Below, one piece after another: positions 54,850-63,377 of a stretch of 64,000 nt of DNA. The translations under genes and the position numbers were made by a program. The stretch's first letter is position 1, and every line of letters starts with the position of its first letter. The notes under the pieces are model-generated. The model made no database searches and was not told the DNA's origin. It worked only from the letters and a program-made list of their open reading frames with translations. Source of the stretch: Capnocytophaga sp. (GTDB taxonomy: Bacteria > Bacteroidota > Bacteroidia > Flavobacteriales > Flavobacteriaceae); the NCBI RefSeq assembly GCF_030532915.1, contig NZ_JAUNKD010000001.1:62320-126319 (forward strand), given 5' to 3'.

Positions 54850-55872
54850 TTATATTGTAAACCAAAATCCCCATCCTAAAACCCATTTTGCTACAAGAAA
54901 AGCAATAAATGCCATAAAGAAGAGTATGACACGAGAATAAAATATACTTTTTCTTGACAAATTACTTGGTTGTTTAACAGGAGAAAACAAACCCATTGCT
55001 GATATATAACAAATTAAGGCTGGGAAATAAGAAGAAATTATATTCCAAATGCTCAGCTCCTCTTTTGCAAACCACCAAGGTAGAATAAAGTATAAAATTA
55101 ATCCTGAAAACACGAGAATATTAAAGAAAATAGCGTACCAATTGTTTTTTAAAACACTTTGCTTTAGCTCGTATTCCAGACGAATATTCATATCCAAAAC
55201 ATTTTTAAAAGGCACAATAAAAACATCGCCTGGTATGATTTTAAAATCTTTTGAAGTCTCACTGTATCTACGTGATTTTTTTAGGAATATATACTCCAAA
55301 TCCCCTGTAGAGGAATCTATGGTGTAGTCAACCAATGCTCCTTGCACCATTTTATTTTTATTTCCATCATCTTGTGTGTTGAGAACCAAATCAACCCAAG
55401 TAAATAAAAGTTTTCCTTGTGGCTTTAATTCTCCTGAAAAATGATAATGCCAAACATTTGAATAACGCCAAATAAACGTACGTACATCCAGTTTTATTGA
55501 ACGGACAAACTTATAACCCAAGTAACCCGTAAGCCCCGCAACAATCACTGAAAAAATGATATAAGCCAAAAATAGAATAATATATTCTCTGTTTTTAGAA
55601 AGATATGTGAATATTTTTTGTGTATCTACCTCAGATACATTTTTTCCTTCAAGAATTGAGTCTATCCAAGGGGTGTAACTAAATATCAAAAGAGTCACCA
55701 ATTGAGCTATAATTCCCCAAAAAATACTAATCACAATACGTTCACTCCATTCTCCTTTGGTAAACTGTTTTGCGAACTGGCTTGCATAATAAAAACGCCT
55801 AAAAACGAGGCCAGGAAACAATGCTGTAACAATCACTAAGATTGAATTTAGTGCAAACTCAGGAAGCATCAT
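54850..55872 (-). CDS. Hypothetical integral membrane protein, 340 residues
   Basis: The protein has about six membrane helices in three pairs: near residues 8-30, 47-66, 95-120, 240-262, 275-290 and 315-335. A soluble loop (about 125-235) lies between the third and fourth; it contains YSNVWHYHFSGEL and SKDFKIIPGDVFIVPFKN. I do not recognise the family with confidence. The gene is 11 nt upstream of the CPBP protease gene and 10 nt downstream of a small charged protein gene. Confidence 0.75.
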   Translation of the reverse strand: MMLPEFALNSILVIVTALFPGLVFRRFYYASQFAKQFTKGEWSERIVISIFWGIIAQLVTLLIFSYTPWIDSILEGKNVSEVDTQKIFTYLSKNREYIILFLAYIIFSVIVAGLTGYLGYKFVRSIKLDVRTFIWRYSNVWHYHFSGELKPQGKLLFTWVDLVLNTQDDGNKNKMVQGALVDYTIDSSTGDLEYIFLKKSRRYSETSKDFKIIPGDVFIVPFKNVLDMNIRLEYELKQSVLKNNWYAIFFNILVFSGLILYFILPWWFAKEELSIWNIISSYFPALICYISAMGLFSPVKQPSNLSRKSIFYSRVILFFMAFIAFLVAKWVLGWGFWFTI

Positions 55873-55882
55873 TTTAAAGTAC

Positions 55883-56086
55883 TCAAGATATTGGTTGCTC
55901 TACTTCCTTTTTATTTTCAGACTCAATTTTTTTCTTTTCTTCATCTAACTTCTTGTAGAATTCCTTCATCTTTTCTTCATTAGACAAAAAAGCCTTACCT
56001 TCGGGAGTAATTAAAGCATCATCAAGCGATAATACAGCCCATATTTTATTAAAAGCAATTTTGATATCTTGGACTATTTCGCTCAT
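55883..56086 (-). CDS. Small charged protein, 67 residues
   Basis: The first ATG at 56086 gives MSEIVQDIKIAFNKIW and a very charged lysine/glutamate helix (KKLDEEKKKIESENKK). It is probably a soluble coiled-coil protein. It leads the three-gene unit and has a -7 element 53 nt upstream. An upstream in-frame ATG would add four residues. The function is unknown. Confidence 0.6.
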   Translation of the reverse strand: MSEIVQDIKIAFNKIWAVLSLDDALITPEGKAFLSNEEKMKEFYKKLDEEKKKIESENKKEVEQPIS

Positions 56087-56139
56087 AATTTGAAACATTA
56101 AATTGTTTATAGTGTATCAACAGTGTAGTTTTAACGTTG

Positions 56140-56147
56140 CAAAAATA
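56140..56147 (-). promoter_or_regulatory. -7 element of the three-gene membrane operon
   Basis: The minus strand reads TATTTTTG, 53 nt before the ATG at 56086. Confidence 0.5.
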
Positions 56148-56246
56148 GAGTTTTATGTTTTATATTCCAAAATTAAATGAGTAAAATTTCATTTTTTTGT
56201 AAAAAAACACCCCATTATTCTTTTTGCACATACTTCTTTTTTTTTG

Positions 56247-56254
56247 TATCTTTG
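56247..56254 (+). promoter_or_regulatory. -7 element of the CYTH gene
   Basis: TATCTTTG lies 24 nt before the ATG at 56279 and inside the longer frame, so that the internal start is favoured. Confidence 0.55.
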
Positions 56255-56278
56255 ACGCTCACTTGTAACAACCTTTGT

Positions 56279-56722
56279 ATGACTGAAATAGAACGTAAAT
56301 TTTTGGTTACCAACACCGATTTCAAACGCGAAGCCACTTCGCAAAAGCGCATCGTACAGGCTTTTCTCAATCGCGACCCGCATCGCACCATTCGAGTACG
56401 CATCAAAGGTGAAAAAGCCTTCCTCACCGTTAAAGGCATCGGAAATAACACAGGAACAACGCGTTTTGAGTGGGAAAAAGAAATCACGCCCGCCGAAGCC
56501 CAAACCCTCCTGCCGCTTTGTGAAGACGGAAAAATCGAAAAAATACGCTACGAAGTGCCATTTGGCGGATTCCTATGGGAAGTTGATGTTTTTGAAGGAA
56601 AACACAACGGACTGATTATCGCCGAAATAGAACTCAATCACGAAAACCAATCGTTCCCCAAACCGCATTGGCTCGGAAATGAAGTTACCGGAAATCCCGA
56701 CTATTACAACAGCAATTTATAA
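56279..56722 (+). CDS. CYTH domain protein
   Basis: The 147-residue protein begins with the CYTH signature MTEIERKFLV (ExExK-type tunnel motif). A basic patch (HRTIRVRIKGEKAFLTVKG) and the acidic WEVDVFEG and IAEIEL strands complete the triphosphate tunnel fold. Such proteins hydrolyse or bind inorganic triphosphate or act as class IV adenylate cyclases; the short form without a HD or CHAD domain suggests a triphosphatase. The beta-mannosidase gene follows after 21 nt. Confidence 0.88.
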   Translation: MTEIERKFLVTNTDFKREATSQKRIVQAFLNRDPHRTIRVRIKGEKAFLTVKGIGNNTGTTRFEWEKEITPAEAQTLLPLCEDGKIEKIRYEVPFGGFLWEVDVFEGKHNGLIIAEIELNHENQSFPKPHWLGNEVTGNPDYYNSNL

Positions 56723-56743
56723 TCCCATCAAAAAAACATAAAA

Positions 56744-59299
56744 ATGATACGTTTTATTTTAGTTTTGACCCTTATGACACTGACTAACAATATTTTCGCA
56801 CAAAATAACACAAAAACAATCTCAATGAATAGCGGCTGGGAATTTTCACAAGCCGACCAAAACCAATGGCGTACAGCCGAAATTCCCGGCTCGGTACAAA
56901 CCGATTTACTCAAACACAACCTCCTGCCCGACCCGTTTTTCGGCACAAACGAAAAAAAAATCCAATGGGTGGAAGACCTTGACTGGGAATATCGAAAAAC
57001 CTTTACCCTCACCCCCAACGACTTACAGTATGACGTTATTACACTCCAATTTGAAGGGCTAGACACACACGCCGAAATTTTTCTTAACGGAAATCCCATC
57101 AGTCGTACCCAAAATATGTTTCTCGCCTATGACATTGCCGTAAAACCCTTTTTAAAAGTAGGCGAAAACACGCTTTTGGTGCGTTTCCGCTCGCCCATCA
57201 CTCACCTGATGCCCAAACGTGCAGCGGCAGGCTTTGAATATCCGGCGGGCAATGACCATCGCAACGAAAAATTAAGCGTTTACTCGCGTAAAGCTCCCTA
57301 TCATTTCGGTTGGGATTGGGGTATACGCATCGTGCAAATGGGCATTTGGCGCAACGTATGGCTTGATTTTCAAAACACGGCACGCATCACCGATTGTTTT
57401 GCCGAACAACTTTCGGTAACCCAACAAAAAGCCGCATTGCAAAATCACGTTACCCTTATTTGCGAAAAACCTATCCAAGCCCTACTTAAAATCGACTATT
57501 CACACAACGGGAAAACCATTTCCGTTTCTGAAAATGTATCATTGCAAAAGGGTGAAAATCAAGTGTGTGTTCCCATCGAAATTGAAAATCCGCAATTATG
57601 GCAACCCGTCGGTTGGGGCAAACCACATTTGTACGACGTTGTCGTTCGGCTACAAACCGATTCAGAACTTATCGGTCAGAAACAATTTAAAACGGGGCTA
57701 CGTGATGCAAAATTAATCCGTGAGAAAACCCAAAACGGCGAATCGTTTTATTTTCAAATAAACGGGAAACCGCTTTTTGCCAAAGGAGCAAATTACATTC
57801 CCGGCGATATCCTCACCACCCGACAAAACAAAGCCTATTACGACCAACTTTTTGAAAACATTCGGGCTGCCAATATGAATATGATTCGCGTTTGGGGTGG
57901 CGGCATTTACGAAAACGATTATTTTTACGAACTCGCCAATCAAAACGGAATTTTAGTTTGGCAAGATTTTATGTTTGCCTGCACACCGTATCCGCACGAT
58001 GCCGATTTTCTAGAAAACGTAAAAAACGAAGCCATTTACAACGTAAAACGACTGCGCAATCACCCGTGCGTGGTGCTTTGGTGCGGTAATAACGAAGTGG
58101 AAGAAAGCATCAAATACTGGGGTTTTGAAAAGCAAGTACCCGCATCGGTTTACGAAGGTTTCAAAACAGGTTACGACCTCACATTCCGTAAGTTACTTCC
58201 CGAAATTGTAACCGAATTTGACCCGCAAAAACCTTACCTGCACGGCTCGCCCGACGTTGCAAACTGGGGCAGACCCGCATCGCTTGCCTATGGCGATGCG
58301 CACTATTGGGGCGTTTGGTACGGGCGCGAACCTTTCGAAATTCTCAACACACGCATTTCGCGCTTTATGAGCGAATTCGGATTTCAGTCCTTCCCTGAAA
58401 TGAAAACCATTCGCACCTTTGCCCACGAAACGGATTTTGATATCGCTTCCGAAGTGATGCAAACCCACCAAAAAAGTTCAACCGGAAACGATGCCATCAA
58501 AGAATATATGGAGCGATATTACCACACGCCCCGCAATTTTTCCGATTTCGTGTACGTCAATTTGGTAATGCAAGGCGAAGGAATGAAAAAAGGAATGCTG
58601 GCTCATCGGCGCAACCGCCCGTTTTGTATGGGAACGCTCTACTGGCAGTTAAACGACAGCTGGCCTGTGGTGTCGTGGGCAAGCATCGATTATTACAACA
58701 ACTGGAAAGCCTTACACTACAAAACTCGCGAAGCATTTGCCCCCATTGCAGTGGATATGTACGAAAATCCAAAAAACAGAAAGACCGAGTTTTATGTTTA
58801 CTCCGACGTTTTGGAAGAAAAACAAGCCATTTTAACAGTTGAACTCATTGATTTTAATGGAAAGATTCGCAAACAAAGTAAAAAAGAAATTACAATCAAT
58901 CCAAATGAGAGTAAATTAGTTAAAAGTCTATATACATTTATGTACATCAGCAATAAAAATAAGCAAAAACGCTTTGCAAAAGTTACGTTATCTGACCGTG
59001 AAGGCAAAACACTGGCTGCTGACCATTTCTTTTTCAACTGGGCAAAAGAATTACAATTACCTCAAACAGAAATAGAAACAACAGTACATCATTCTGACGG
59101 AAAGTATGTACTAAAACTCAAAAGCAATCGATTAGCAAAAAATGTTTTTGTTGAAATACCGGTACAAGGCGCTAAATTCAGTGATAATTTCTTTGATTTA
59201 CTCCCTAATGAAGAAAAAACCATTGAAATCTCTTCACCCGAACTTAAAACCAGCAATCCAACACCTTTTTCTGTTAAACATTTACGACAAACCTATTAA
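56744..59299 (+). CDS. GH2 beta-mannosidase, exported
   Basis: The 851-residue enzyme has a signal peptide (cleavage near NIFAQ, residue 20) and the GH2 architecture: sugar-binding domain, immunoglobulin-like domain, and TIM barrel. The acid/base is E451 in CGNNEVEE, and the nucleophile is E544 in SEFGFQS, the beta-mannosidase pattern. It would release mannose from the Man-beta-1,4-GlcNAc core of N-glycans and so complement the GH18 enzyme about 10 kb away. The CYTH gene lies 21 nt upstream and may be co-transcribed. Confidence 0.92.
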   Translation: MIRFILVLTLMTLTNNIFAQNNTKTISMNSGWEFSQADQNQWRTAEIPGSVQTDLLKHNLLPDPFFGTNEKKIQWVEDLDWEYRKTFTLTPNDLQYDVITLQFEGLDTHAEIFLNGNPISRTQNMFLAYDIAVKPFLKVGENTLLVRFRSPITHLMPKRAAAGFEYPAGNDHRNEKLSVYSRKAPYHFGWDWGIRIVQMGIWRNVWLDFQNTARITDCFAEQLSVTQQKAALQNHVTLICEKPIQALLKIDYSHNGKTISVSENVSLQKGENQVCVPIEIENPQLWQPVGWGKPHLYDVVVRLQTDSELIGQKQFKTGLRDAKLIREKTQNGESFYFQINGKPLFAKGANYIPGDILTTRQNKAYYDQLFENIRAANMNMIRVWGGGIYENDYFYELANQNGILVWQDFMFACTPYPHDADFLENVKNEAIYNVKRLRNHPCVVLWCGNNEVEESIKYWGFEKQVPASVYEGFKTGYDLTFRKLLPEIVTEFDPQKPYLHGSPDVANWGRPASLAYGDAHYWGVWYGREPFEILNTRISRFMSEFGFQSFPEMKTIRTFAHETDFDIASEVMQTHQKSSTGNDAIKEYMERYYHTPRNFSDFVYVNLVMQGEGMKKGMLAHRRNRPFCMGTLYWQLNDSWPVVSWASIDYYNNWKALHYKTREAFAPIAVDMYENPKNRKTEFYVYSDVLEEKQAILTVELIDFNGKIRKQSKKEITINPNESKLVKSLYTFMYISNKNKQKRFAKVTLSDREGKTLAADHFFFNWAKELQLPQTEIETTVHHSDGKYVLKLKSNRLAKNVFVEIPVQGAKFSDNFFDLLPNEEKTIEISSPELKTSNPTPFSVKHLRQTY

Positions 59300-59343
59300 A
59301 AAATCAGCTGAATTAATATCATTTACATAATAATTACATAAAT

Positions 59344-59521
59344 TCACTTGTGAATTAAGCACATTTATCATCTAATTACTAAAACTCACAAGTGATTTTA
59401 TATAGTTTTGCTTCAATAGTATTAAAAAATTATCTGAAATATTACTATTAGTATACAAATTAAATAAATTTACTTGTGAGTTAAGAACATTTTAACCTTA
59501 ATAAACAAAAATCACAAGTGA
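59344..59521. repeat. 126-bp tandem duplication with paired palindromes
   Basis: TCACTTGTGA (59344-59353) and TCACAAGTGA (59386-59395) are inverted copies 42 nt apart. The same pair recurs 126 nt later (TTACTTGTGA 59470-59479; TCACAAGTGA 59512-59521) with the same spacing. Flanking words such as TTATATAGTTT are also shared. Confidence 0.75.
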
Positions 59522-59661
59522 ACTTATATAGTTTACACTATAATCATATAAATTCATTCAAAACATAATATAAATCATAACTAAACTATTTCACATAGTA
59601 AAAAAACTACTTTACTTTTTAGATATTTATCTTATTTTATAAAAATACTTGTAGTACACAC

Positions 59662-59702
59662 AAAAAAAATGACTTAAATCATCAATTAAATTTAAGTCAT
59701 TA
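59662..59702 (-). terminator. Terminator of the MscS-family gene
   Basis: AATGACTTAAA and TTTAAGTCATT form a perfect 11-bp stem; on the minus strand it is followed by eight T. Confidence 0.8.
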
Positions 59703-59738
59703 ATAGATAAATCAATAAAAAAATGCTGTTATAAAAGG

Positions 59739-60254
59739 TTATTTTGTTACAATAACGATACCTTTTTGTAAGAGTAAGTTATTTGGCAATAAAATTTCTT
59801 CTCCTTCGATAGTTTTTAATAAGGTATAGAATGATTTTATATCGATAATTTCAGCTTCAATAGGATAATCTTTGTCCATTATTTTGATTTGGTCACCAAT
59901 TCGAAATGGAAATGAGAAAAATACAATAATCCCTGCCGTGATGTTACTTAAAATAGACCATTGTGCAAAAAACGCAACACCGATAACGGTTAATACTGAT
60001 GACAAAAATAAAAATAATTGCTCGCGTTTAATTCCCCAAATAGAAACTAAAATGATTAACACCAGTAACCAAATTAAATAATCAACATAACGCTTTACCA
60101 AGTTGGAACGCGCTTGTGAAAAGTTAGATTTTTCCGTAAATTTCGCAATGATTGAATTAATTATCAGCCGAATAACCACAAAAACCACGATGGTTACTGC
60201 CGTGGCGATAAGTTGATTTCCGTAAGTGTCGAAAAAAGAAGTGAACCGCATCAT
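59739..60254 (-). CDS. Small MscS-family mechanosensitive channel
   Basis: The 171-residue protein has three membrane segments (about 10-30, 55-75, 80-100), then the MscS pore/beta motif: QWSILSNITAGIIVFFSFPFRIGDQIKIMDKDYPIEAEIIDI, with the beta domain ending soon after. This is a minimal MscS-like channel compared with about 286 residues in E. coli. The ATG at 60254 or 60251 fits, because two -7 elements lie inside the longer frame. It is convergent with the beta-mannosidase gene. Confidence 0.8.
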   Translation of the reverse strand: MMRFTSFFDTYGNQLIATAVTIVVFVVIRLIINSIIAKFTEKSNFSQARSNLVKRYVDYLIWLLVLIILVSIWGIKREQLFLFLSSVLTVIGVAFFAQWSILSNITAGIIVFFSFPFRIGDQIKIMDKDYPIEAEIIDIKSFYTLLKTIEGEEILLPNNLLLQKGIVIVTK

Positions 60255-60270
60255 AATACAAAAATATGCG

Positions 60271-60278
60271 CAAAAATA
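60271..60278 (-). promoter_or_regulatory. -7 element of the MscS gene
   Basis: The minus strand reads TATTTTTG; a second copy lies at 60259-60266, closer to the start. Both are upstream of the ATG at 60254. Confidence 0.45.
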
Positions 60279-60456
60279 CGGATTTTTAATCGATACCATT
60301 GCGTTTTTTCATCAGAAAAGTAGCGTTTCTGTTGCGGCAAATGCCGTCTCTGATTTTGTAATCAAAACGAAGTTGGTCATTTTCAATAATTCCCCCAAAA
60401 TAGTTATTTGCAAGCGTTTGCGGATATTTTTCAGCCAATTTGCCCAAACGTAAAAA

Positions 60457-60491
60457 GAAATCTCTTTTACCGAAACCGGTAAAAGAGATTG
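60457..60491 (-). terminator. Terminator of the phosphatase-family gene
   Basis: AATCTCTTTTACC and GGTAAAAGAGATT form a perfect 13-bp stem followed on the minus strand by T-rich sequence. Confidence 0.8.
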
Positions 60492-60510
60492 ATTTTCAAT
60501 ATTTTTAAAT

Positions 60511-61563
60511 CTATTTTTGTTCTTTAATCAAATACAAATACACCGGAAAATGGTCAGAGTACCCCCAAGTGTAATTTCCGTTGGACATACTTCGGTACGG
60601 ATAACCTTTATATTTCCCTTTTTGATTGGCAAGATAAGGCTTGTTGAACACGGCTGCTTTCCAGTAACGATAAGTTGATTTGTCATCTTTAAGCAACTCG
60701 TGGGTGAAATAAATCTGGTCGAAGAGATTCCAACCGTCTTGATATGCCAACGAACCGATGCCTTTTTTGAGCATTTCTTCCATCGGGTTGTAAAGCCCGC
60801 CGGGTTTTACTTTTTCTTTTTTGCCTTCGGTTTTTAAGATTTTTTTGAAACTGGCGTTGGTGGGGTCGTCATTGAAATCGCCCATACTGAATATTTTAGC
60901 GTTGGGGTCTTTTGCCAGCAGCGAATCGATTATTTTTTTGTTCAGTGCGGCGGCGGCTTCGCGTTTGGGGCGACTGACTGCTTCCCCTCCACTTCTTGAA
61001 GGCCAGTGATTTACGATAAAATGCATTGGCTCACCATCAAACATTCCGCTTACTAACAATTGGTCACGCGTGTGGCGTCGTTTTCCGTCAGAATCATACA
61101 CTTCCAAAGTGTGTTTGGAGGTTGCCGTGGGCTTAAAAACTTTCTTTTTGTAGATAAACGCTACGTCAATTCCGCGACTGTCGGGCGAATCGTAATGCAC
61201 AATACCATAGTTATACTTTTTCAAATAATCGGTGTTTATCAAATCGGAAACCACCGACATATTTTCAACCTCACACAAGCCCATCACATCGGGTGCTTGT
61301 TTGGTAAGGTCGCTACCTATTTCAGAAATCACCTTGGCAATTTTCTGTACGTGGTCGTTGTAAACTTTCGACGTCCAGCGGTCAGCACCTTCGGGGGTGC
61401 GGTCATCGTCAAACTTGTGTGGGTCATTGATGGTGTCAAATAAGTTTTCAACATTGTAAAAAGCTACCGTTCTGACCATAAATCTCCTGTCTTGTGCTTG
61501 TAATTTCAGTATTGAAAAACAGAACAATACCAAAAAAAGCCATAAGCCGTCATATTTTTTCAT
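60511..61563 (-). CDS. Secreted endonuclease/exonuclease/phosphatase-family protein
   Basis: The 350-residue protein has a Sec signal peptide (cleavage near LQAQ, residue 24) and the EEP fold. The motifs are TVAFYNVENLFD (N of active site), LCEVENMSV (metal-binding glutamate), IVNHWPSRSGG, GDFNDDPTN and SDHFPV (catalytic histidine with aspartate). The family includes DNases and phosphodiesterases; a secreted nuclease or phosphatase is the likely role. It is separated by 37 nt from rnhB upstream. Confidence 0.88.
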   Translation of the reverse strand: MKKYDGLWLFLVLFCFSILKLQAQDRRFMVRTVAFYNVENLFDTINDPHKFDDDRTPEGADRWTSKVYNDHVQKIAKVISEIGSDLTKQAPDVMGLCEVENMSVVSDLINTDYLKKYNYGIVHYDSPDSRGIDVAFIYKKKVFKPTATSKHTLEVYDSDGKRRHTRDQLLVSGMFDGEPMHFIVNHWPSRSGGEAVSRPKREAAAALNKKIIDSLLAKDPNAKIFSMGDFNDDPTNASFKKILKTEGKKEKVKPGGLYNPMEEMLKKGIGSLAYQDGWNLFDQIYFTHELLKDDKSTYRYWKAAVFNKPYLANQKGKYKGYPYRSMSNGNYTWGYSDHFPVYLYLIKEQK

Positions 61564-61600
61564 CTTTCTTTATATTTTTCGTAGCAATTGGCACGGACTA

Positions 61601-62200
61601 TCAAAAATCGATTTTCAGTTGAGCGGGCAACAGCTGAAACGTTTTGCGATGATAGGGTGTTATGCCGAATTTACTGATGGCTTCACGATGTTCTTTGGTC
61701 GGGTATCCTTTGTTTTTTTTCCATTGATACATCGGGAACTCGGCGTCAATCTGTTGCATATACGCATCTCGGGCAGTTTTTGCCAAGACCGAAGCCGCCG
61801 CAATGGTTTGAATTTTAGCATCGCCTTTCACTATGCAAGCGTGCGGAATGCTTCCAAATTTCACGAACTTATTCCCATCAACAGCGATAAAATCGGGCGT
61901 TGTGTGTAACTGTTGCAAAGCGGTGTGCATTGCCAAGATTGATGCCCGTAAGATGTTCAGCTCATCAATTTCAGCAGGAAAAATGTGAGCCACTGCATAG
62001 GCAACTGCCTCTTGCTGAATAACTTCTTTGAGATAGAGTCGTTTTTTTTCAGATAATTGTTTGGAGTCGGTCAAAATATCGTTTTTGAAATCTTTGGGCA
62101 ATATGACCGCCGCTGCCGTTACCGGTCCGGCTAAACAACCTCTGCCTGCCTCATCAGTACCCGCCTCATTGTGTGTGTGATAGAACAACTGCATTGCCAT
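61601..62200 (-). CDS. rnhB: Ribonuclease HII
   Basis: RNase HII removes ribonucleotides from DNA. The 199 residues contain the signature [21 protein letters not shown] (about 14-34, with D16 and E17 as metal ligands), [13 protein letters not shown], and [10 protein letters not shown] (third acidic residue). A second in-frame ATG at 62194 would shorten the N-terminus by two residues; the -7 element at 62212-62219 sits very close to the start. Confidence 0.93.
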   Translation of the reverse strand: MAMQLFYHTHNEAGTDEAGRGCLAGPVTAAAVILPKDFKNDILTDSKQLSEKKRLYLKEVIQQEAVAYAVAHIFPAEIDELNILRASILAMHTALQQLHTTPDFIAVDGNKFVKFGSIPHACIVKGDAKIQTIAAASVLAKTARDAYMQQIDAEFPMYQWKKNKGYPTKEHREAISKFGITPYHRKTFQLLPAQLKIDF

Positions 62201-62211
62201 CTTTTAAATTG

Positions 62212-62219
62212 CAAAGATA
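62212..62219 (-). promoter_or_regulatory. -7 element of rnhB
   Basis: The minus strand reads TATCTTTG, only 11 nt before the ATG at 62200, so the leader is very short. Confidence 0.5.
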
Positions 62220-62275
62220 ACGAAAATAAAGAGACTTTTTTCAAATTCTGAAAAAATATCTTTAAAAAACGCAGA

Positions 62276-62932
62276 TTAAAATCGGGGTAACTTTTCAGGA
62301 GCAATGTCTTCTACTTGATAATCAGCAAAGTTTTTCAAGTAATTTTGTAGGGTAGTTCCGTTAGCATCGGCAAAAGCATAACTGCCTCGGCTTCGGAGGT
62401 AATTCTTAACACTTTGAGCGCCAGCTAAATGTGCCGCCGCCAAAATTCCCGACTCGGTAATATGTATACCATTGATGCACTTGCCTACAAACTGACTGAT
62501 TTCTTTTCGTAAAACCCATTTGTTTCGCTTGACACTCAACGTGAAAAGGCGTTCTTGTTGCTCGGGCGATTTTAAAAATTCGGCAGCATTTTTAACACCG
62601 TAAAACTGCAAAGCCGATTTACCGAATTGATATTTACCCATATAACCATATTGGTTTACAATGAAGTAGTTGCCTCGTGATTCTCGGTAAGCCAAGGCTT
62701 CTTTAAAACCGATAAATGTTTTGCCAATGTGCGGCGGATTAAGTGTAAGTTTTTCGTTTTTTTCATTTTCTTTACCAACCGGCATTACGGTTGCCTGCTG
62801 GGGGTCTGTTACTATAAAATTGGTGTGAACCTCTACTTTAACGGGAGCTTCATCGCTGATTGTGAAGCACATAAAAAATAAACTAAGTAGTCCTAATACA
62901 GTAAAAAAATACCTTTTTTTTGTTTTAATCAT
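62276..62932 (-). CDS. Lysozyme-like/SLT-type exported protein
   Basis: The 218-residue protein has a signal-anchor or signal peptide (residues 8-25) and a linker, then a soluble domain with FKEALAYRESRGNYFIVNQYGYMGKYQFG, where the glutamate in YRES is the probable catalytic residue of a lytic-transglycosylase-like (lysozyme) fold. The C-terminus has the AAAHLAGAQSVKNYL segment found in these enzymes. It may act on peptidoglycan in the periplasm. It has its own promoter. Confidence 0.8.
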   Translation of the reverse strand: MIKTKKRYFFTVLGLLSLFFMCFTISDEAPVKVEVHTNFIVTDPQQATVMPVGKENEKNEKLTLNPPHIGKTFIGFKEALAYRESRGNYFIVNQYGYMGKYQFGKSALQFYGVKNAAEFLKSPEQQERLFTLSVKRNKWVLRKEISQFVGKCINGIHITESGILAAAHLAGAQSVKNYLRSRGSYAFADANGTTLQNYLKNFADYQVEDIAPEKLPRF

Positions 62933-63004
62933 CCTAATTTAATTTCTTTAAGACTTACGTTGTTTCCTTAACGGGAAAAGACAACCGCTTAAAATTTGCG
63001 GGGG

Positions 63005-63012
63005 CAAAGATA
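63005..63012 (-). promoter_or_regulatory. -7 element of the SLT-like gene
   Basis: The minus strand reads TATCTTTG, 72 nt before the ATG at 62932. Confidence 0.5.
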
Positions 63013-63179
63013 GTCATTTTTCATAAAACCAAAACTACACTCTTTGGAACGATGTTAATACGCAAAGTGTTTTCAGTGAAAATTTTGCTACTTTTAACTT
63101 TTAAGTCTTAATTTTTAACTTGTTTTTACATTAATACACCCAATTGTTAAAAACCGATAAACATCCCCAAACGATGACA

Positions 63180-63216
63180 AAAAAAGGTTGTGTTGTAAAT
63201 ACTCCAACACAACCTT
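63180..63216 (-). terminator. Terminator after the second CDCL gene
   Basis: AAGGTTGTGTTG and CAACACAACCTT form a perfect 12-bp stem followed on the minus strand by seven T. It lies 160 nt after the CDCL stop. Confidence 0.85.
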
Positions 63217-63261
63217 CTATTTTATTTCAAACGATAACCTAACCGCTTTAATTACTTACGG

Positions 63262-63351
63262 TTAGTGAAAGCATTTTTCCTTTTTGATATCTTCTTTAAT
63301 AATCTCACCATTACGCACCAACTGCAACGTTATTTTGACATCATTATTCAT
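63262..63351 (-). CDS. Possible 29-residue frame after the second CDCL gene
   Basis: An ATG at 63351, out of frame with the CDCL gene, encodes MNNDVKITLQLVRNGEIIKE and nine more residues. The same frame stays open upstream to a stop at 63384, just before the CDCL stop. It may be the frameshifted remainder of a longer CDCL C-terminus or a chance frame. It lies between the CDCL stop and the terminator. Confidence 0.3.
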   Translation of the reverse strand: MNNDVKITLQLVRNGEIIKEDIKKEKCFH

Positions 63352-63377
63352 AAGCGAAACGCGCTGTGCATCTTTTG

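Larger units (their letters stand above)
59300..59738. other. 439-nt gap with paired palindromes
   Basis: It holds the 126-bp tandem duplication and the terminator of the MscS gene. No coding sequence is seen. Confidence 0.65.
62933..63261. other. 329-nt gap between the SLT-like gene and the second CDCL region
   Basis: It holds the SLT-like promoter and the CDCL terminator. No gene is recognised. Confidence 0.55.
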
